NCBI GenBank assembly: GCA_023614405.1
Contig: JAJUPC010000228.1
Coordinates: 1-64,000 of the forward strand
From: Avena insularis
Taxonomy: Eukaryota; Streptophyta; Magnoliopsida; Poales; Poaceae
Direction of reading: 5' to 3'
DNA length: 64,000 bases
Position 1 is the stretch's first letter. Each line of letters starts with the position of its first letter. Positions 38,201 through 52,500 of the stretch are shown here, piece by piece. Under the pieces are notes generated by a model. The model searched no databases. It saw nothing but the letters and a program-made list of their open reading frames with translations, and was not told where the DNA came from. Made by a program: the position numbers and the translations under genes.

Positions 38201-41200
38201 ATCCACCAGTGTCATTGCATGTGTGTTCTTTTTACTAACAACAACCAGAGTCATTGCATGTGTGGTCTTTTCACAATCCACCTATGGATCTACCAGTGTC
38301 ATTTCATGTGTGTTCTTCTCATTAACTACATTTAGATTCATTGCATGTGTTCTCTTCAGAGACCTCACATGGATCCACCAGTTTCATTACATGTTTGTTC
38401 TTTTTACTAACAACAACTGGAGTCATTTCATGACTATTCTTTTCACATACCACATGTGGATCCACCAGTGTCATGGAAATGTGTGTTCTCTTTAGAGACC
38501 ACACATGGATCCACCAGTGTCATTGCATGTGTGTTCTTTTCACAATCCACCTATGGATCCACCAGTGTCATTGCATGTGTGTTCTTCTCATCAACCATAG
38601 CTAGAGTCATTGCATGTGTGTTCTCTTCAGAGACCACACATGGATCCACCAGTGTCATTGCATGTGTGTTCTTTTTACTAACAACAACTAGAGTCATTTC
38701 ATGACTATTCTTCACATACCACATATGGATCCACTAGTGTCATTGAAATGTGTGTTCTCTTCAGAGACCACACATGGATCCACCAGTGTAATTGCATGTG
38801 TGCTCTTTTTACTAACAACAACTAGAGTCATTTCATGCCTATTCTTTTCACATACCACATATGGATCCACCAGTGTCATTGAAATGTCTGTTCTCTTTAG
38901 AGAACACACATGGATCCACCAGTGTCATTGCATGTGTGTTCTTTTTACTAACAAAAACCAGAGTCATTGCATGTGTGTTCTTTTCACAATCCACCTATGG
39001 ATCCACTAGTGTCATTGCATGTGTGTTCTTCTCATTAACCACAGCTAGCTTCATTGCACGTGTTTTCTCTTCAGAGACCACACATGAATCTACCAGTGTC
39101 ATTGCATGTGTGCTCTTTTTACTAACAACAACTAGAGTCATTTCATGACTATTCTTTTCACATACCACATATGGATCCACCAGTGTCATTGAAATGTGTT
39201 CTGTTCAGAGACCACACATGGATCCACCAGTGTCATTACATGTGTGTTCTTTTTACTAACAACAACCAGAGTCATTGCATGTGTGTTCTTTTCACAATCC
39301 ACCTATGAATCCACCACTGTCATTGCATGTGTGTTCTTCTCATTAACCACAGCTAGAGTCATTGCATGTGTGTTCTATTCAGAGACCACACATGGATCCA
39401 CCAGTGTAATTGCATGTGTGCTCTTCTTACTAACAACAACTGGAGTAGTTTCATAACTATTCTTTTCACATACAACATATGGATCCACTAGTGTCATTGA
39501 AAGTTGTGTTCTCATAAGAGACCACACATGGATCCACCAGTGTCATTGATATGTGTTCTTTTTACTAACAACAACCAGAGTCATTGCATGTGTGTTCTTT
39601 TCACAATCCACGTATGGATCCACCAGTGTCATTGCATGTGTGTTCTTCTCATTAACCACACCTAGAGTCATTGCATGTGTGTTCTCTTTAGAGACCACAC
39701 ATGGATCTACCAGTGTCATTGCATGTGTGCTCTTTTTACTAGCAACAACTGGAGTCATTTCATGACTATTCTTTTCACATACAACATATGGATCCACCAG
39801 TGTCATTGAAATGTGTGTTCTGTTCAGAGACCACACATGGATCCACCAGTGTCATTCCATGTGTGTTCTTTTTACTAACAACAACTAGAATCATTGCATG
39901 TGTGATCTTTTCACAATACACCTATGAATCCACCACTGTCATTGCATGTGTGTTATTCTCATTAACCACAGCTAGAGTCATTGCATGTGTGTTCTCTTCA
40001 CAGACCACACATGGATCCACCATTGAATTGCATGTGTGCTCTTCTTACTAACAACAACTGGAGTCATTTCATGACTATTCTTTTCACATACAACATATTG
40101 ATCCACCAGTGTCATTGAAATGTGTGTTCTCTTCAGAGACCACACATGGATCCACCAGTGTCATTGCATGTGTGTTCTTCTCATCAACCATAGCTAGAGT
40201 CATTGCATGTGTGTTCTCTTTAGAGACCACACATGGATCCACCAGTGTCATTGCATGTGTGTTCTTTTTACTAACAACAACTAGAGTCATTGCATGTGTG
40301 TTCTTTTGACATACCACAGATGGATCCACCAGTGTCATTGAAATGTGTGTTCTCTTCAAAGACCACACATGGATCCACCAGTGTCATTGCATGTGTGTTC
40401 TTTTTACTAACAACAACCAGTGTCATTGCATGTGTGTTCTTCTCATTAACGACAGCTAGATTCATTGCATGTGTGTTCTCTTCAGAGACCACACAGGGAT
40501 CCACCAGTGTAATTGCATGTGTGCTCTTTTTACTAACAACAACTGGAGTAATTGCATGTGTGCTCTTTTGACATACCACAGATGGATCCACCAGTGTCAT
40601 TGAAATGTTTGTTCTCTTAAGAGACCACACATAGATATACCAGTGTCATTGCATGTGTGTTCCTTTTACTAACAACAACTAGAGTCATTGCATGTGTGTT
40701 CTTTTCTCAATCCACCTATGGATCCACCAGTGTCATTGCATGTGTGTTCTTCTCATTAACCACAGTTAGAGTCATTGCATGTGTGTTCTCTTTAGATACA
40801 ACACATTGGTGTTCTCTTTAGAGACCACACATCGATCCACTAGTGTCATTGCATGTGTGCTCTTTTTACTAACAACAACTGGAGTCGTTTCATGACTATT
40901 CTTTTCACATACCACATATGGATCCACTAGTTTCATTGAAATGCGTGTTCTCTTCAGAGACGACACATGGATCCACCAGTGTCATTGCATGTGTGTTCTT
41001 TTTACTAACAACAACCAGAGTCATTGCATGTGTGGTCTTTTCACAATCCACCTATGGATCCACCAGTGTCATTTCATGTGTGTTCTTCTCATTAACCACA
41101 TTTAGATTCATTGCATGTGTTCTCTTCAGAGACCACACATGGATCCACCAGTTTCATTGCATGTTTGTTCTTTTTACTAACAACAACTAGAGTCATTTCA

Positions 41201-44200
41201 TGCCTATTCTTTTCACATAACACATATGGATCCACCAGTGTCATTGAAATGTCTGTTCTCTTTAGAGAACACACATGGATCCACCAGTGTCATTGCATGT
41301 GTGTTCTTTTTACTAACAAAAACCAGAGTCATTGCATGTGTGTTCTTTTCACAATCCACCTATGGATCCACCACTGTCATTGCATGCGTGTTCTTCTCAT
41401 TAACCACAGCTAGCTTCATTGCACGTGTTTTCTCTTCAGAGACCACACATGGATCTACCAGTGTCATTGCATGTGTGCTCTTTTTACTAACAACAACTAG
41501 AGTCATTTCATGACTATTCTTTTCACATACCACATATGGATCCACCAGTGTCATTGAAATGTGTTCTGTTCAGAGACCACACATGGATCCACCAGTGTCA
41601 TTACATGTGTGTTCTTTTTACTAACAACAACCAGAGTCATTGCATGTGTGTTCTTTTCACAATCCACCTATGAATCCACCACTGTCATTGCATGTGTGTT
41701 CTTCTCATTAACCACAGCTAGGGTCATTGCATGTGTGTTCTGTTCAGAGACCACACATGGATCCACCAGTGTAATTGCATGTGTGCTCTTCTTACTAACA
41801 ACAACTGGAGTAGTTTCATAACTATTCTTTTCACATACAACATATGGATCCACTAGTGTCATTGAAAGTTGTGTTCTCATAAAAGACCACACATGGATCC
41901 ACAAGTGTCATTGCATGTGTGTTCTTTTTACTAACAACAACCAGAGTCATTGCATGTGTGTCCTTTTCACAATCCACTTACGGATCTACCAGTGTCATTG
42001 CATGTGTGTTCTTCTCATTAACCACAACTAGAGTCATTGCATGTGTGTTCTCTTCCGAGACCACACATGGATCCACTAGTGTCATTGCATGTGTTCTCTT
42101 TTTACTAACAACAACTGGACTCATTTCATGACTATTCTTTTCACATACCACATATGGATCCACCAGTGTCATGGAAATGTGTGTTCTCTTCAGAGACCAC
42201 ACATGGATCCACCAGTGTCATTGCATGTGTGTTCTTTTCACAATCCACCTATGGATCCACTAGTGTCATTGCATGTGTGTTCTTCTCATTAACCATAGCT
42301 AGAGTCATTGCATGTGTGTTCTCTTCATAGACCACACATGGATCCACCAGTGTAATTGCATGTGTGCTCTTTTTACTAACAACAACTGGAGTCATTTCAT
42401 GACTATTCTTTTCACATACCACATATGGATCCACCAGTGTCATTGAAATGTGTGTTCTCTTGAGAGACCACACATGGATCCACCAGTGTCATTGCATGTG
42501 TGTTCTTTTTACTAACAACAACCAGAGTCATTGCATGTGTGTTCTTTTCACAATCCACCAATGAATCCACCACTGTCATTGCATGTGTGTTCTTCTCATT
42601 AACCATAACTAGAGTCATTGCATGTGTGTTCTCTTCAGAGGCCACACATGGATCTACCAGTGTAATTGCATGTGTGCTCTTTTACTAACAACAACTGGAG
42701 TCATTTCATGACTATTCTTTTCACATACCACATATGGATCCACCAGTGTCATTGAAATGTGTGTTCTCTTCAGAGACCACACATGGATCCACCAGTGTCA
42801 TTGCATGTGTGTTCTTTTTACTAACAACAACTGGAGTCATTTCATGACTATTCTTTTCACATACCACATATGGATCCACCAGTGTCATTGAAATGTGTGT
42901 TCTCTTCAGAGACCACATATGGATCCACAAGTGTAATTGCATGTGTGCTCTTTTTACTAACAACAACTGGAGTCATTTCATGCCTATTCTTTTCACATAC
43001 CACATATGGATCCACCAGTGTCATTGAAATGTGTGTTCTCTTCAGAGACCACTCATGGATCCACCAGTGTCATTGCATGTGTGCTCTTTTTACTAAGAAC
43101 AACCAGTGTCATTGCATGTGTGTTCTTCTCTTTAACCACAACTAGATTCATTGCGTGCGTGTTCTCTTCAGAGACCAGACATGGATCCACCAGTGTAATT
43201 GCATGTTTGATCTTTTTACTAACAACAACTAGAGTAATTTCATGCCTATTCTTTTCACGTACCACATATGGATCCACCAGTGTCATTGAAATGTCTGTTC
43301 TCTTTAGAGAACACACATGGATCCACCAGTGTCATTGCATGTGTGTTCTTTTTACTAACAAAAATCAGAGTCATTGCATGTGTGTTCTTTTCACAATCCA
43401 CCTATGGATCCACCAGTGTCATTGCATGTGTGTTCTTCTCATTAACCACAGCTAGCTTCATTGCACGTGTTTTCTCTTCAGAGACCACACATGGATCTAC
43501 CAGTGTCATTGCATGTGTGCTCTTTTTACTAACAACAACTAGAGTCATTTCATGACTATTCTTTTCACATACCACATATGGATCCACCAGTGTCATTGAA
43601 ATGTGTTCTGTTTAGAGACCACATATGGATCCACCAGTGTCATTACATGTGTGTTCTTTTTACTAACAACAACCAGAGTCATTGCATGTGTGTTCTTTTC
43701 ACAATCCACCTATGAATCCACCACTATCATTGCATGTGTGTTCTTCTCATTAACCACAGCTAGGGTCATTGCATGTGTGTTCTGTTCAGAGACCACACGT
43801 GGATCCACCAGTGTAATTGCATGTGTGCTCTTCTTACTAACAACAACTGGAGTAGTTTCATAACTATTCTTTTCACATACAACATATGGATTCACTAGTG
43901 TCATTGAAAGTTGTGTTCTCATAAAAGACCACACATGGATCCACAAGTGTCATTGCATGTGTGTTCTTTTTACTAACAACAACCAGAGTCATTGCATGTG
44001 TGTCCTTTTCACAATCCACTTACGGATCTACCAGTGTCATTGCATGTGTGTTCTTCTCATTAACCACAACTAGAGTCATTGCATGTGTGTTCTCTTCCGA
44101 GACCACACATGGATCCACCAGTGTCATTGCATGTGTTCTCTTTTTACTAACAACAACTGGACTCATTTCATGACTATTCTTTTCACATACCACATATGGA

Positions 44201-47200
44201 TCCACCAGTGTCATGGAAATGTGTGTTCTCTTCAGAGACCACACATGGATCCACAAGTGTAATTGCATGTGTGCTCTTTTTACTAACAACAACTGGAGTC
44301 ATTTCATGCCTATTCTTTTCACATACCACATATGGATCCACCAGTGTCATTGAAATGTGTGTTCTCTTCAGAGACCACACATGGATCCACCAGTGTCATT
44401 GCATGTGTGCTCTTTTTACTAAGAACAACCAGTGTCATTGCATGTGTGTTCTTCTCATTAACCACAACTAGATTCATTGCATGCGTGTTCTCTTCAGAGA
44501 CCAGACATGGATCCACCAGTGTAATTGCATGTTTGCTCTTTTTACTAACAACAACTTGAGTCATTTCATGACTATTCTTTTCACATACCACATATGGATC
44601 CACCAGTGTCATTGAAATGTGTGTTCTCTTGAGAGACCACACATGGATCCATCTGTGTCATTGCATGTGTGTTCTTTTTACTAACAACAACCAGAGTCAT
44701 TGCATGTGTGTTCTTTTCACAATCCACCTATGAATCCACCACTGTCATTGCATGTGTGTTCTTCTCATTAACCACAGCTAGAGTCATTGCATGCGTGTTC
44801 TCTTCAAACACCACACATGGATCCACCAGTGTAATTGCATGTGTGCTCTTCTTACTAACAACAACTAGAGTCATTTCATAACTATTCTTTTCACATACAA
44901 CATATGGATCCACCAAAGGTCATTGAAAGTTGTGTTCTCTTAAGAGACCACACATGGATCCACCAGTGTTATTGCATGTGTCCTTTTCACAATCCACTTA
45001 CGGATCTACCAGTGTCATTGCATGTGTGTTCTTCTCATTAACCATAGCTAGAGTCATTGCATGTGTGTTCTCTTCAGAGACCACACTTGGATCCACCAGT
45101 GTCATTGCATGTGTGTTCTTTTTACTAACAACAACTCGAGTCATTTCATGACTTTTCTTTTCACATACTACATATGGATCCACCAGTGTCATTGAAATGT
45201 GTGTTCTCTTCAGACCACACATGGATCCAATGTCATTGCATGTGTGCTCTTTTTACTAACAACAACCAGGTCATTGCATGTGTGTTCTTATCATAGACCA
45301 CAACTAGATTCAATTCATGCGTGTTCTCTTAAGAGACCAGACATGGATCCACCAGTGTAATTGCATGTGTGCTCTTTTTACTAACAACAACTGGAGTCAT
45401 TTCATGACTATTCTTTTCAGATACCACATATGGATCCACTAGTTTCATTGAAATGCGTGTTCTCTTCAGAGACGACACATGGACCCACCAGTTGCATTGC
45501 ATGTGTGTTCTTTTTACTAACAACAACCAGAGTCATTGCATGTGTGGTCTTTTCAAAATCCACCTATGGATCCACCAGTGTCATTTCATGTGTGTTCTTC
45601 TCATTAACCACATTTAGATTCATTGCATGTGTTCTCTTCAGAGACCACACATGGATCCACCAGTTTCATTGCATGTTTGTTCTTTTTACTAACAACAACT
45701 GGAGTCATTTCATGACTATTCTTTTCACATACCACATATGGATCCACCAGTGTCATGGAAATGTGTGTTCTCTTCAGAGACCACACATGGATCCACCATT
45801 GTCATTGCATGTGTGTTCTTTTCACAATCCACCTATGGATCCACCAGTGTCATTGCATGTGTGTTCTTCTCATCAACCATATCTAGAGTCATTGCATGTG
45901 TGTTCTCTTTAGAGACCACACATGGATCCACCAGTGTCATTGCATGTGTGTTCTTTTTACTAACAACAACTGGAGTCATTTCATGACTATTATTTTCACA
46001 TACCACATATGGATCCACCAGTGTCATTGAAATGTTTGTTCTCTTTAGAGAACACACATGGATCCACCGGTGTAATTGCATGTGTGCTCTTTTTACTAAC
46101 AACAACTAGAGTCATGTCATGACTATTCTTTTCACATACCACATATGGATCCACCAGTGTCATTGAAATGTCTGTTCTCTTTAGAGAACACACATGGATC
46201 CACCAGTGTCATTGCATGTGTTTTCTTTTGACTAACAAAAACCAGAGTCATTGCATGTGTGTTCTTTTCACAATCCACCTATGGATCCACAGTGTCATTG
46301 CATGTGTGTTCTTCTCATTAACCACAGCTAGCTTCATTGCATGTGTGTTCTCTTCAGAGACCACACATGGATCTACCAGTGTCATTGCATGTGTGCTCTT
46401 TTTACTAACAACAACTAGAGTCATTTCATGACTATTCTTTTCACGTACCACATATGGATCCACCAGTGTCATTGAAATGTTATTTGTTCTGAGACCACAT
46501 GGATCCACAGTGTCATTACATGTGTGTTCTTTTACTAACAACAACAGTCATTGCATGTGTGTTCTTTTCACAATCCACCTATGAATCCACCACTGCCATT
46601 GCATGTGTGTTCTTCTCATTAACCACAGCTAGAGTCATTGCATGTGTGTTCTGTTCAGAGACCACACATGGATCCACCAGTGTAATTGCATGTGTGCTCT
46701 TCTTACTAACAACAACTGGAGTAGTTTCATAACTATTCTTTTCACATACAACATATGGATCCACTAGTGGCATTGAAAGTTGTTTTCTCATAAGAGACCA
46801 CACATGGATCCACCAGTGTCATTGCATGTGTGTTCTTTTTACTAACAACAACCAGAGTCATTGCATGTGTGTTCTTTTCACAATCCACGTATGGATCCAC
46901 CAGTGTCATTGCATGTGTGTTCTTCTCATTAACCACACCTAGAGTCATTGCATGTGTGTTCTTTAGAGACCACACATGGATCTGATGTCATTGCATGTGT
47001 GCTCTTTTACTAGCAACAAGCTGGAGTCATTTCATGACTATTCTTTTCACATACAACATATGGATCCACCAGTGTCATTGAAATGTGTGTTCTGTTCACA
47101 GACCACACATGGATCCACCAGTGTCATTCCAAGTGTGTTCTTTTTACTAACAACAACTAGAATTGCATGTGATCTTTTCACAATACACCTATGAATCCAC

Positions 47201-49582
47201 CACTGTCATTGCATGTGTGTTCTTCTCATTAACCACAGCTAGAGTCATTGCATGTGTGTTCTCTTCACAGACCACACATGGATCCACCATTGAATTGCAT
47301 GTGTGCTCTTCTTACTAACAACAACTGGAGTCATTTCATGACTATTCTTTTCACATACAACATATTGATCCACCAGTGTCATTGAAATGTGTGTTCTCTT
47401 AAGAGACCACACATCGATACACTGTGTCATTGCATATGTGTTCTTTTCATTAACCACAGCTAAGTCATTGCATGTGTGTTCTCTTCAGAGACCACATGGA
47501 TCCTGATGTCATTGCATGTGTGTTCTTTCTACTAACAACAACTAGAGTCATTGCATGTGTTATTTTCACATTACACATATGGATCCACTAGTTTCATTGA
47601 TATGTGGGTTATTCTCATTAACCACAACTAGAGTCATTGCATGTGTGTTCTCTTTAGAGACCACACATGGATCCACCAGTGTCATTGCATGTGTGTTCTT
47701 TTTACTAACAACAACCAGAGTCATTGAATGTGTGTTCTTTTGACATACCACTTATGGATCCACCAGTGTCATTGAAATGTGTTCTCTTCAAAGACCACAC
47801 ATGGATCCACCGATGTCATTGCATGTGTGTTCTTTTTACTAACAACAACCAGTGTCATTGCATGTGTGTTCTTCTCATTAACATACTAGATTCATTGCAT
47901 GTGTGTTCTCTTGAGAGACCACACATGGATCCTGATGTAATTGCATGTGTGCTCTTCTTACTAACAACAACTGGAGTAATTTCATGTGTGCTCTTTTGAC
48001 ATACCACAGATGGATCCACCAGTGTCATTGAAATGTTTGTTCTCTTAAGAGACCACACATAGATATACGATGTCATTGCATGTGTGTTCTTTTACTAACA
48101 ACAACTAGAGTCATTGCATGTGTGTTCTTTTCACAATCCACCTATGGATCCACAGTGTCATTGCATGTGTGTTCTTCTCTATTAACCACGCTTAGAGTCA
48201 TTGCATGTGTGTTCTCTTTAGGTCATACAACATGTGTTCTCAGAGACCACACATGGATCCACTAGTGTCATTGCATGTGTGCTCTTTTTACTAACAACAA
48301 CTTGAGTCATTTCATGACATTCTTTTCACATACCAAATATGGATCCACTAGTTTCATTGAAATGTGTTCTCTTGAGACCACACATGGATCCACAGTGTCA
48401 TTGCATGTGTGTTCTTTTACTAACAACAACCAGTCATTGCAGGTGTGGTCTCTTCACACACCACCTATGGATCCACCAGTGTCATTTCATGTGTGTTCTT
48501 CTCATTAACCACATTTAGATTCATTGCATGTGTTCTCTTTAGAGACCACACATGGATCCACAGGTTTCATTGCATGTGTGTTCTTTTTACTACAACAACT
48601 GAGTCATTTCATGACTATTCTTTTCACATACCACATATGGATCCTGCAGTGTCATGGAAATGTGTGTTCTCTTGAGAGACCACACATGGATCCACCAGAT
48701 GTCATTGCATGTGTGTTCTTTTCACAATCCACTATGGATCACAGTGTCATTGCATGTGTTCTTCTCATCAACCATAGCTAGAGTCATTGCATGTGTGTTC
48801 TCTTCAGACCACACATGGATCCACCATGTCATTGCATGTGTGTTCTTTTTACTAACAACAACTCGAAGTCATTTGCATGTTTTCTTTTCACATACCACAT
48901 ATGGATCCACAGTGTCATTGAAATGTGTGTTCTCTTTCAGAGACCACACATGGATCCACCTGTGTCATTGCATGTGTGCTCTTTTTACTAACAACAACCA
49001 AGTGTCATTGCATGTGTGTTCTTCTCATTGACCACAACTAGATTCATTGCATGTATGTTCTCTTCAGAGACCGTACATGGATCCACCTGATGTAATTGCA
49101 TGTGTGCTCTTTTTACTAACAACAACTAGTCATTGCATGTGTGTTCTTTTCAAATCCACCTATGGATCCACCAGTGTCATTGCATGTGTGTTCTTTTCAT
49201 TAACCACATTTAGATTCATTGCATGTGTTCTCTTCAAAGACCACACATGGATCCACTGTGTCAGTGCATGTGTGTTCTTTTTACTAACAACAACTAGAGT
49301 CATTTCATGTGTGTTCTTTTCACATACCACATATGGATCCACCAGTGTCATTGCATGTGTGTTCTCTTTAGAGACCACACATGGATCCTCATTGTCATTG
49401 CATGTGTGTTCTTTTCACAATCCACCTATGGATCCACAGTGTCATTGCATGTGTGTTCTTCTCATCAACCACAACTAGAGTCATTGCATGTGTGTTCTCT
49501 TGGAGACCACACATGGATCCTGATGTCATTGCATGTGTGTTCGTTTTACTAACAACAACTGGAGTCATTTCATGACTATTCT

Positions 49583-52500
49583 TTTCACATACCACATATG
49601 GATCCACCAGTGTCATTGAAATGTGTGTTCTCTTTAGAGACCACACATGGATCCACCAGTGTCATTGCATGTGTGTTCTTTTTACTAACAACAACTGGAG
49701 TCATGTCATGTGTGTTCTTTTCACATACCACATATGGATCCACCAGTGTCATTGAAATGTGTGTTCTCTTCAGAGACCACACATGGATCCACCAGTGTCA
49801 TTGCATGTGTGTTCTTTTTACTAACAACAACCAGTCATTGCATGTGAGTTCTTCTCATTAACCATATGGATTGTCATTGCATGTGTTCTCTTGAGACCAC
49901 ATGGATCCACAGTGTCATTGCATGTGTGTTCTTTTTACTAACAACAACTACAGTCATTTCATGTGTGTTCTTTTCACATACCACATATGGATCCATCATT
50001 TTCATTGAAATGTGTGTTCTCTTTAGAGAACAAACATGGATCCACCGATGTCATTGCATGTGTGTTCTTTTTACTAACAAAATCAGAGTCATTGCATGTG
50101 TGTTCTTTCACATACCACATATGGATCCACCAGTGTCATTGCATGTGTGTTCTTTCATTAACCATGCTAAAACTTCATTGCATGTGTTTTCTTCAGAGAC
50201 CACACATGGATCCACCAGTGTCATTGCATGTGCTCTTTTTACTAATAACAACTAAGTCATTGCATGTGTATTCTTTCATACCACATATGGATCCACCAGT
50301 GTCATTGCATGTGTGTTCTTTTTACTAACAACAACTGGAGTCATTGCATGTGTGTTCTTTTCACAATCCACCTATGGATCCACCAGTGTCATTGAAATGT
50401 GTGTTCTTCTCATTAACCATAGCTAGAGTCATTGCATGTGTGTTCTCATGGATCCACCAGTGTCATTTCATGTGTATTCTTTTTACTAACAATAACTGGA
50501 GTCATTGCATGTGTGTTCTTTTCACATACCACATATGGATCCACTAGTGTCATTGAAATGTGTGTTCTCTTCAAAGACCACACATGGATCCACCGGTGTC
50601 ATTGCATGTGTGTTCTTTTCACTAACAACAACAAGAGTCATTGCATGTGTCCTTTCACAATCCACACATGGATCCACCGTGTCATTGCATGTGTGTTCTT
50701 TTTACTAACAACAACGAGTCATTGCATGTGTGTTCTCTTGAGACCACACATGGATCCTGATGTCATTGCATGTGTTCTCTTTTACTAACAACAACCGGAC
50801 TCATTGCATGTGTGTTCTTTTCACATACCACATATGGATCCACGATGTCATTGGAAATGTGTGTTCTCTTGAGACCACACATGGATCCACAGTGTCATTG
50901 CATGTGTGCTTTTACTAACAACAACGAGTCATTGCATGTGTGTTCTTTCACATACCACATATGGATCCACAGTGTCATTGAAATGTGTGTTCTCTTCAGA
51001 GACCACACATGGATCCCAGTGTCATTGCATGTGTGTTCTTTTTACTAACAACAACGATGTCATTGCATGTGTGTTCTTTTCACTAACCACAACTAGATTC
51101 ATTGCATGTGTGTTCTCTTCAGAGACCACATGGATCCACCGATGTCATTGCATGTGTGTTCTTTTTACTAACAACAACTTGAGTCATTGCATGTGTTCTT
51201 TTCATACCACATATGGATCCACCAGTGTCATTGCATGTGTGTTCTCTTCAGAGACCACATGGATCCACTGTGTCATTGCATGTGTGTTCTTTTTACTAAC
51301 AACAACCAGAGTCATTGCATGTGTGTTCTTTTCACAATCCACCTATGGATCCACCGTCATTGCATGTGTGTTCTTCTCATTAACCACCAGAGTCATTGCA
51401 TGTGTGTTCTCTTCAAAGACCACACATGGATCCACCGATGTCATTGCATGTGTGTTCTTTACTAACAACAACTGGAGTCATTGCATGTTTCTTCTTTTCA
51501 CATACCACATATGGATCCACCAGTGTCATTGCATGTGTGTTCTCTTAACAGACACACATGGATCCTGTGTCATTGCATGTGTCCTTTCACAATCCACTTA
51601 TGGATCTACCAAAGGTCATTGCATGTGTGTTCTTTTCATTAACAACCTTAGAGTCATTGCATGTGTTCTCTTGAGAGACCACACATGGATCCACTGATGT
51701 CATTGCATGTGTGTTCTTTTACTAACAACAACTAGAGTCATTGCATGTGTGTTCTTTCACATACTACATATGGATCCACCAGTGTCATTGCATGTGTGTT
51801 CTCTTCACAATCCACCTATGGATCCACCCGTGTCATTGCATGTGTGTTCTTTTTACTAAGAACAACCATATTCATTGCATGTGTGTTCTTTTGAGACCAC
51901 AACTAGAGTCATTGCATGTGTTCTCTTCAGACCACATGGATCCACCAGTGTCATTGCATGTGTGTTCTTTTTACTAACAACAACATGAGTCATTGCATGC
52001 GTGTTCTTTTCACATACCACATATGGATCCACTAGTGTCATTGAAATGTGTTCTCTTGAGAGACACCTATGGATCCACCAGTGTCATTGCATGTGTGTTC
52101 TTTTTACTAACAACCAAGAGTCATTGCATGTGTGTTCTTTTCACATACCACCTATGGATCCACCGTGTCATTGCATGTGTGTTCTTTTTACTAACAACAA
52201 TTAGAGTCATTGCATGTGTTCTCTTGAGACCACACATGGATCCACCAGTGTCATTGCATGTGTGTTCTTTTCACTAACAACAACCAGAGTCATTTTGCAT
52301 GTGTGTTCTTTTCTCATACCACATATGGATCCACTAGTGTCATTGAAATGTGTGTTCTCTACAGAGACCACACATGGATCCACCGGTGTCATTGCATGTG
52401 TGTTCTTTTCACAATCCACCCATGGATCCACCAGAGTCATTGCATGTGTGTTCTTTTTAGTAACAACCAGAGTCATTTTGCATGTGTGTTCTCTTCAGAG

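Larger units (their letters stand above)
17982..46732. repeat. Recurring higher-order blocks within the array
   Basis: A block of about 595 bp recurs near 17982-18577, 27015-27607, 29855-30449, 34736-35250 (internally shortened), 38861-39456, 41226-41821, 43268-43863 and, degenerate, 46168-46732. It opens with the AAATGT(T/C)TGTTCTCTTTAGAGAAC variant and ends with a GTAGTTTCATAAC variant. A second block, marked by GTGTCATTCCATGTGTG and CTAGAATCATTGCATG, recurs near 2875, 21066, 24551, 30777, 33227, 35578, 36857, 39788 and 47060. Spacings range from about 1.3 to 9 kb, so the blocks were copied in differing combinations. Confidence 0.8.

Noticed and set aside
50906..51697. A 263-codon open frame, the longest in the satellite
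   Set aside because: It translates the 13/16-codon satellite monomers, has no domain, and similar frames exist on the opposite strand and in every block.
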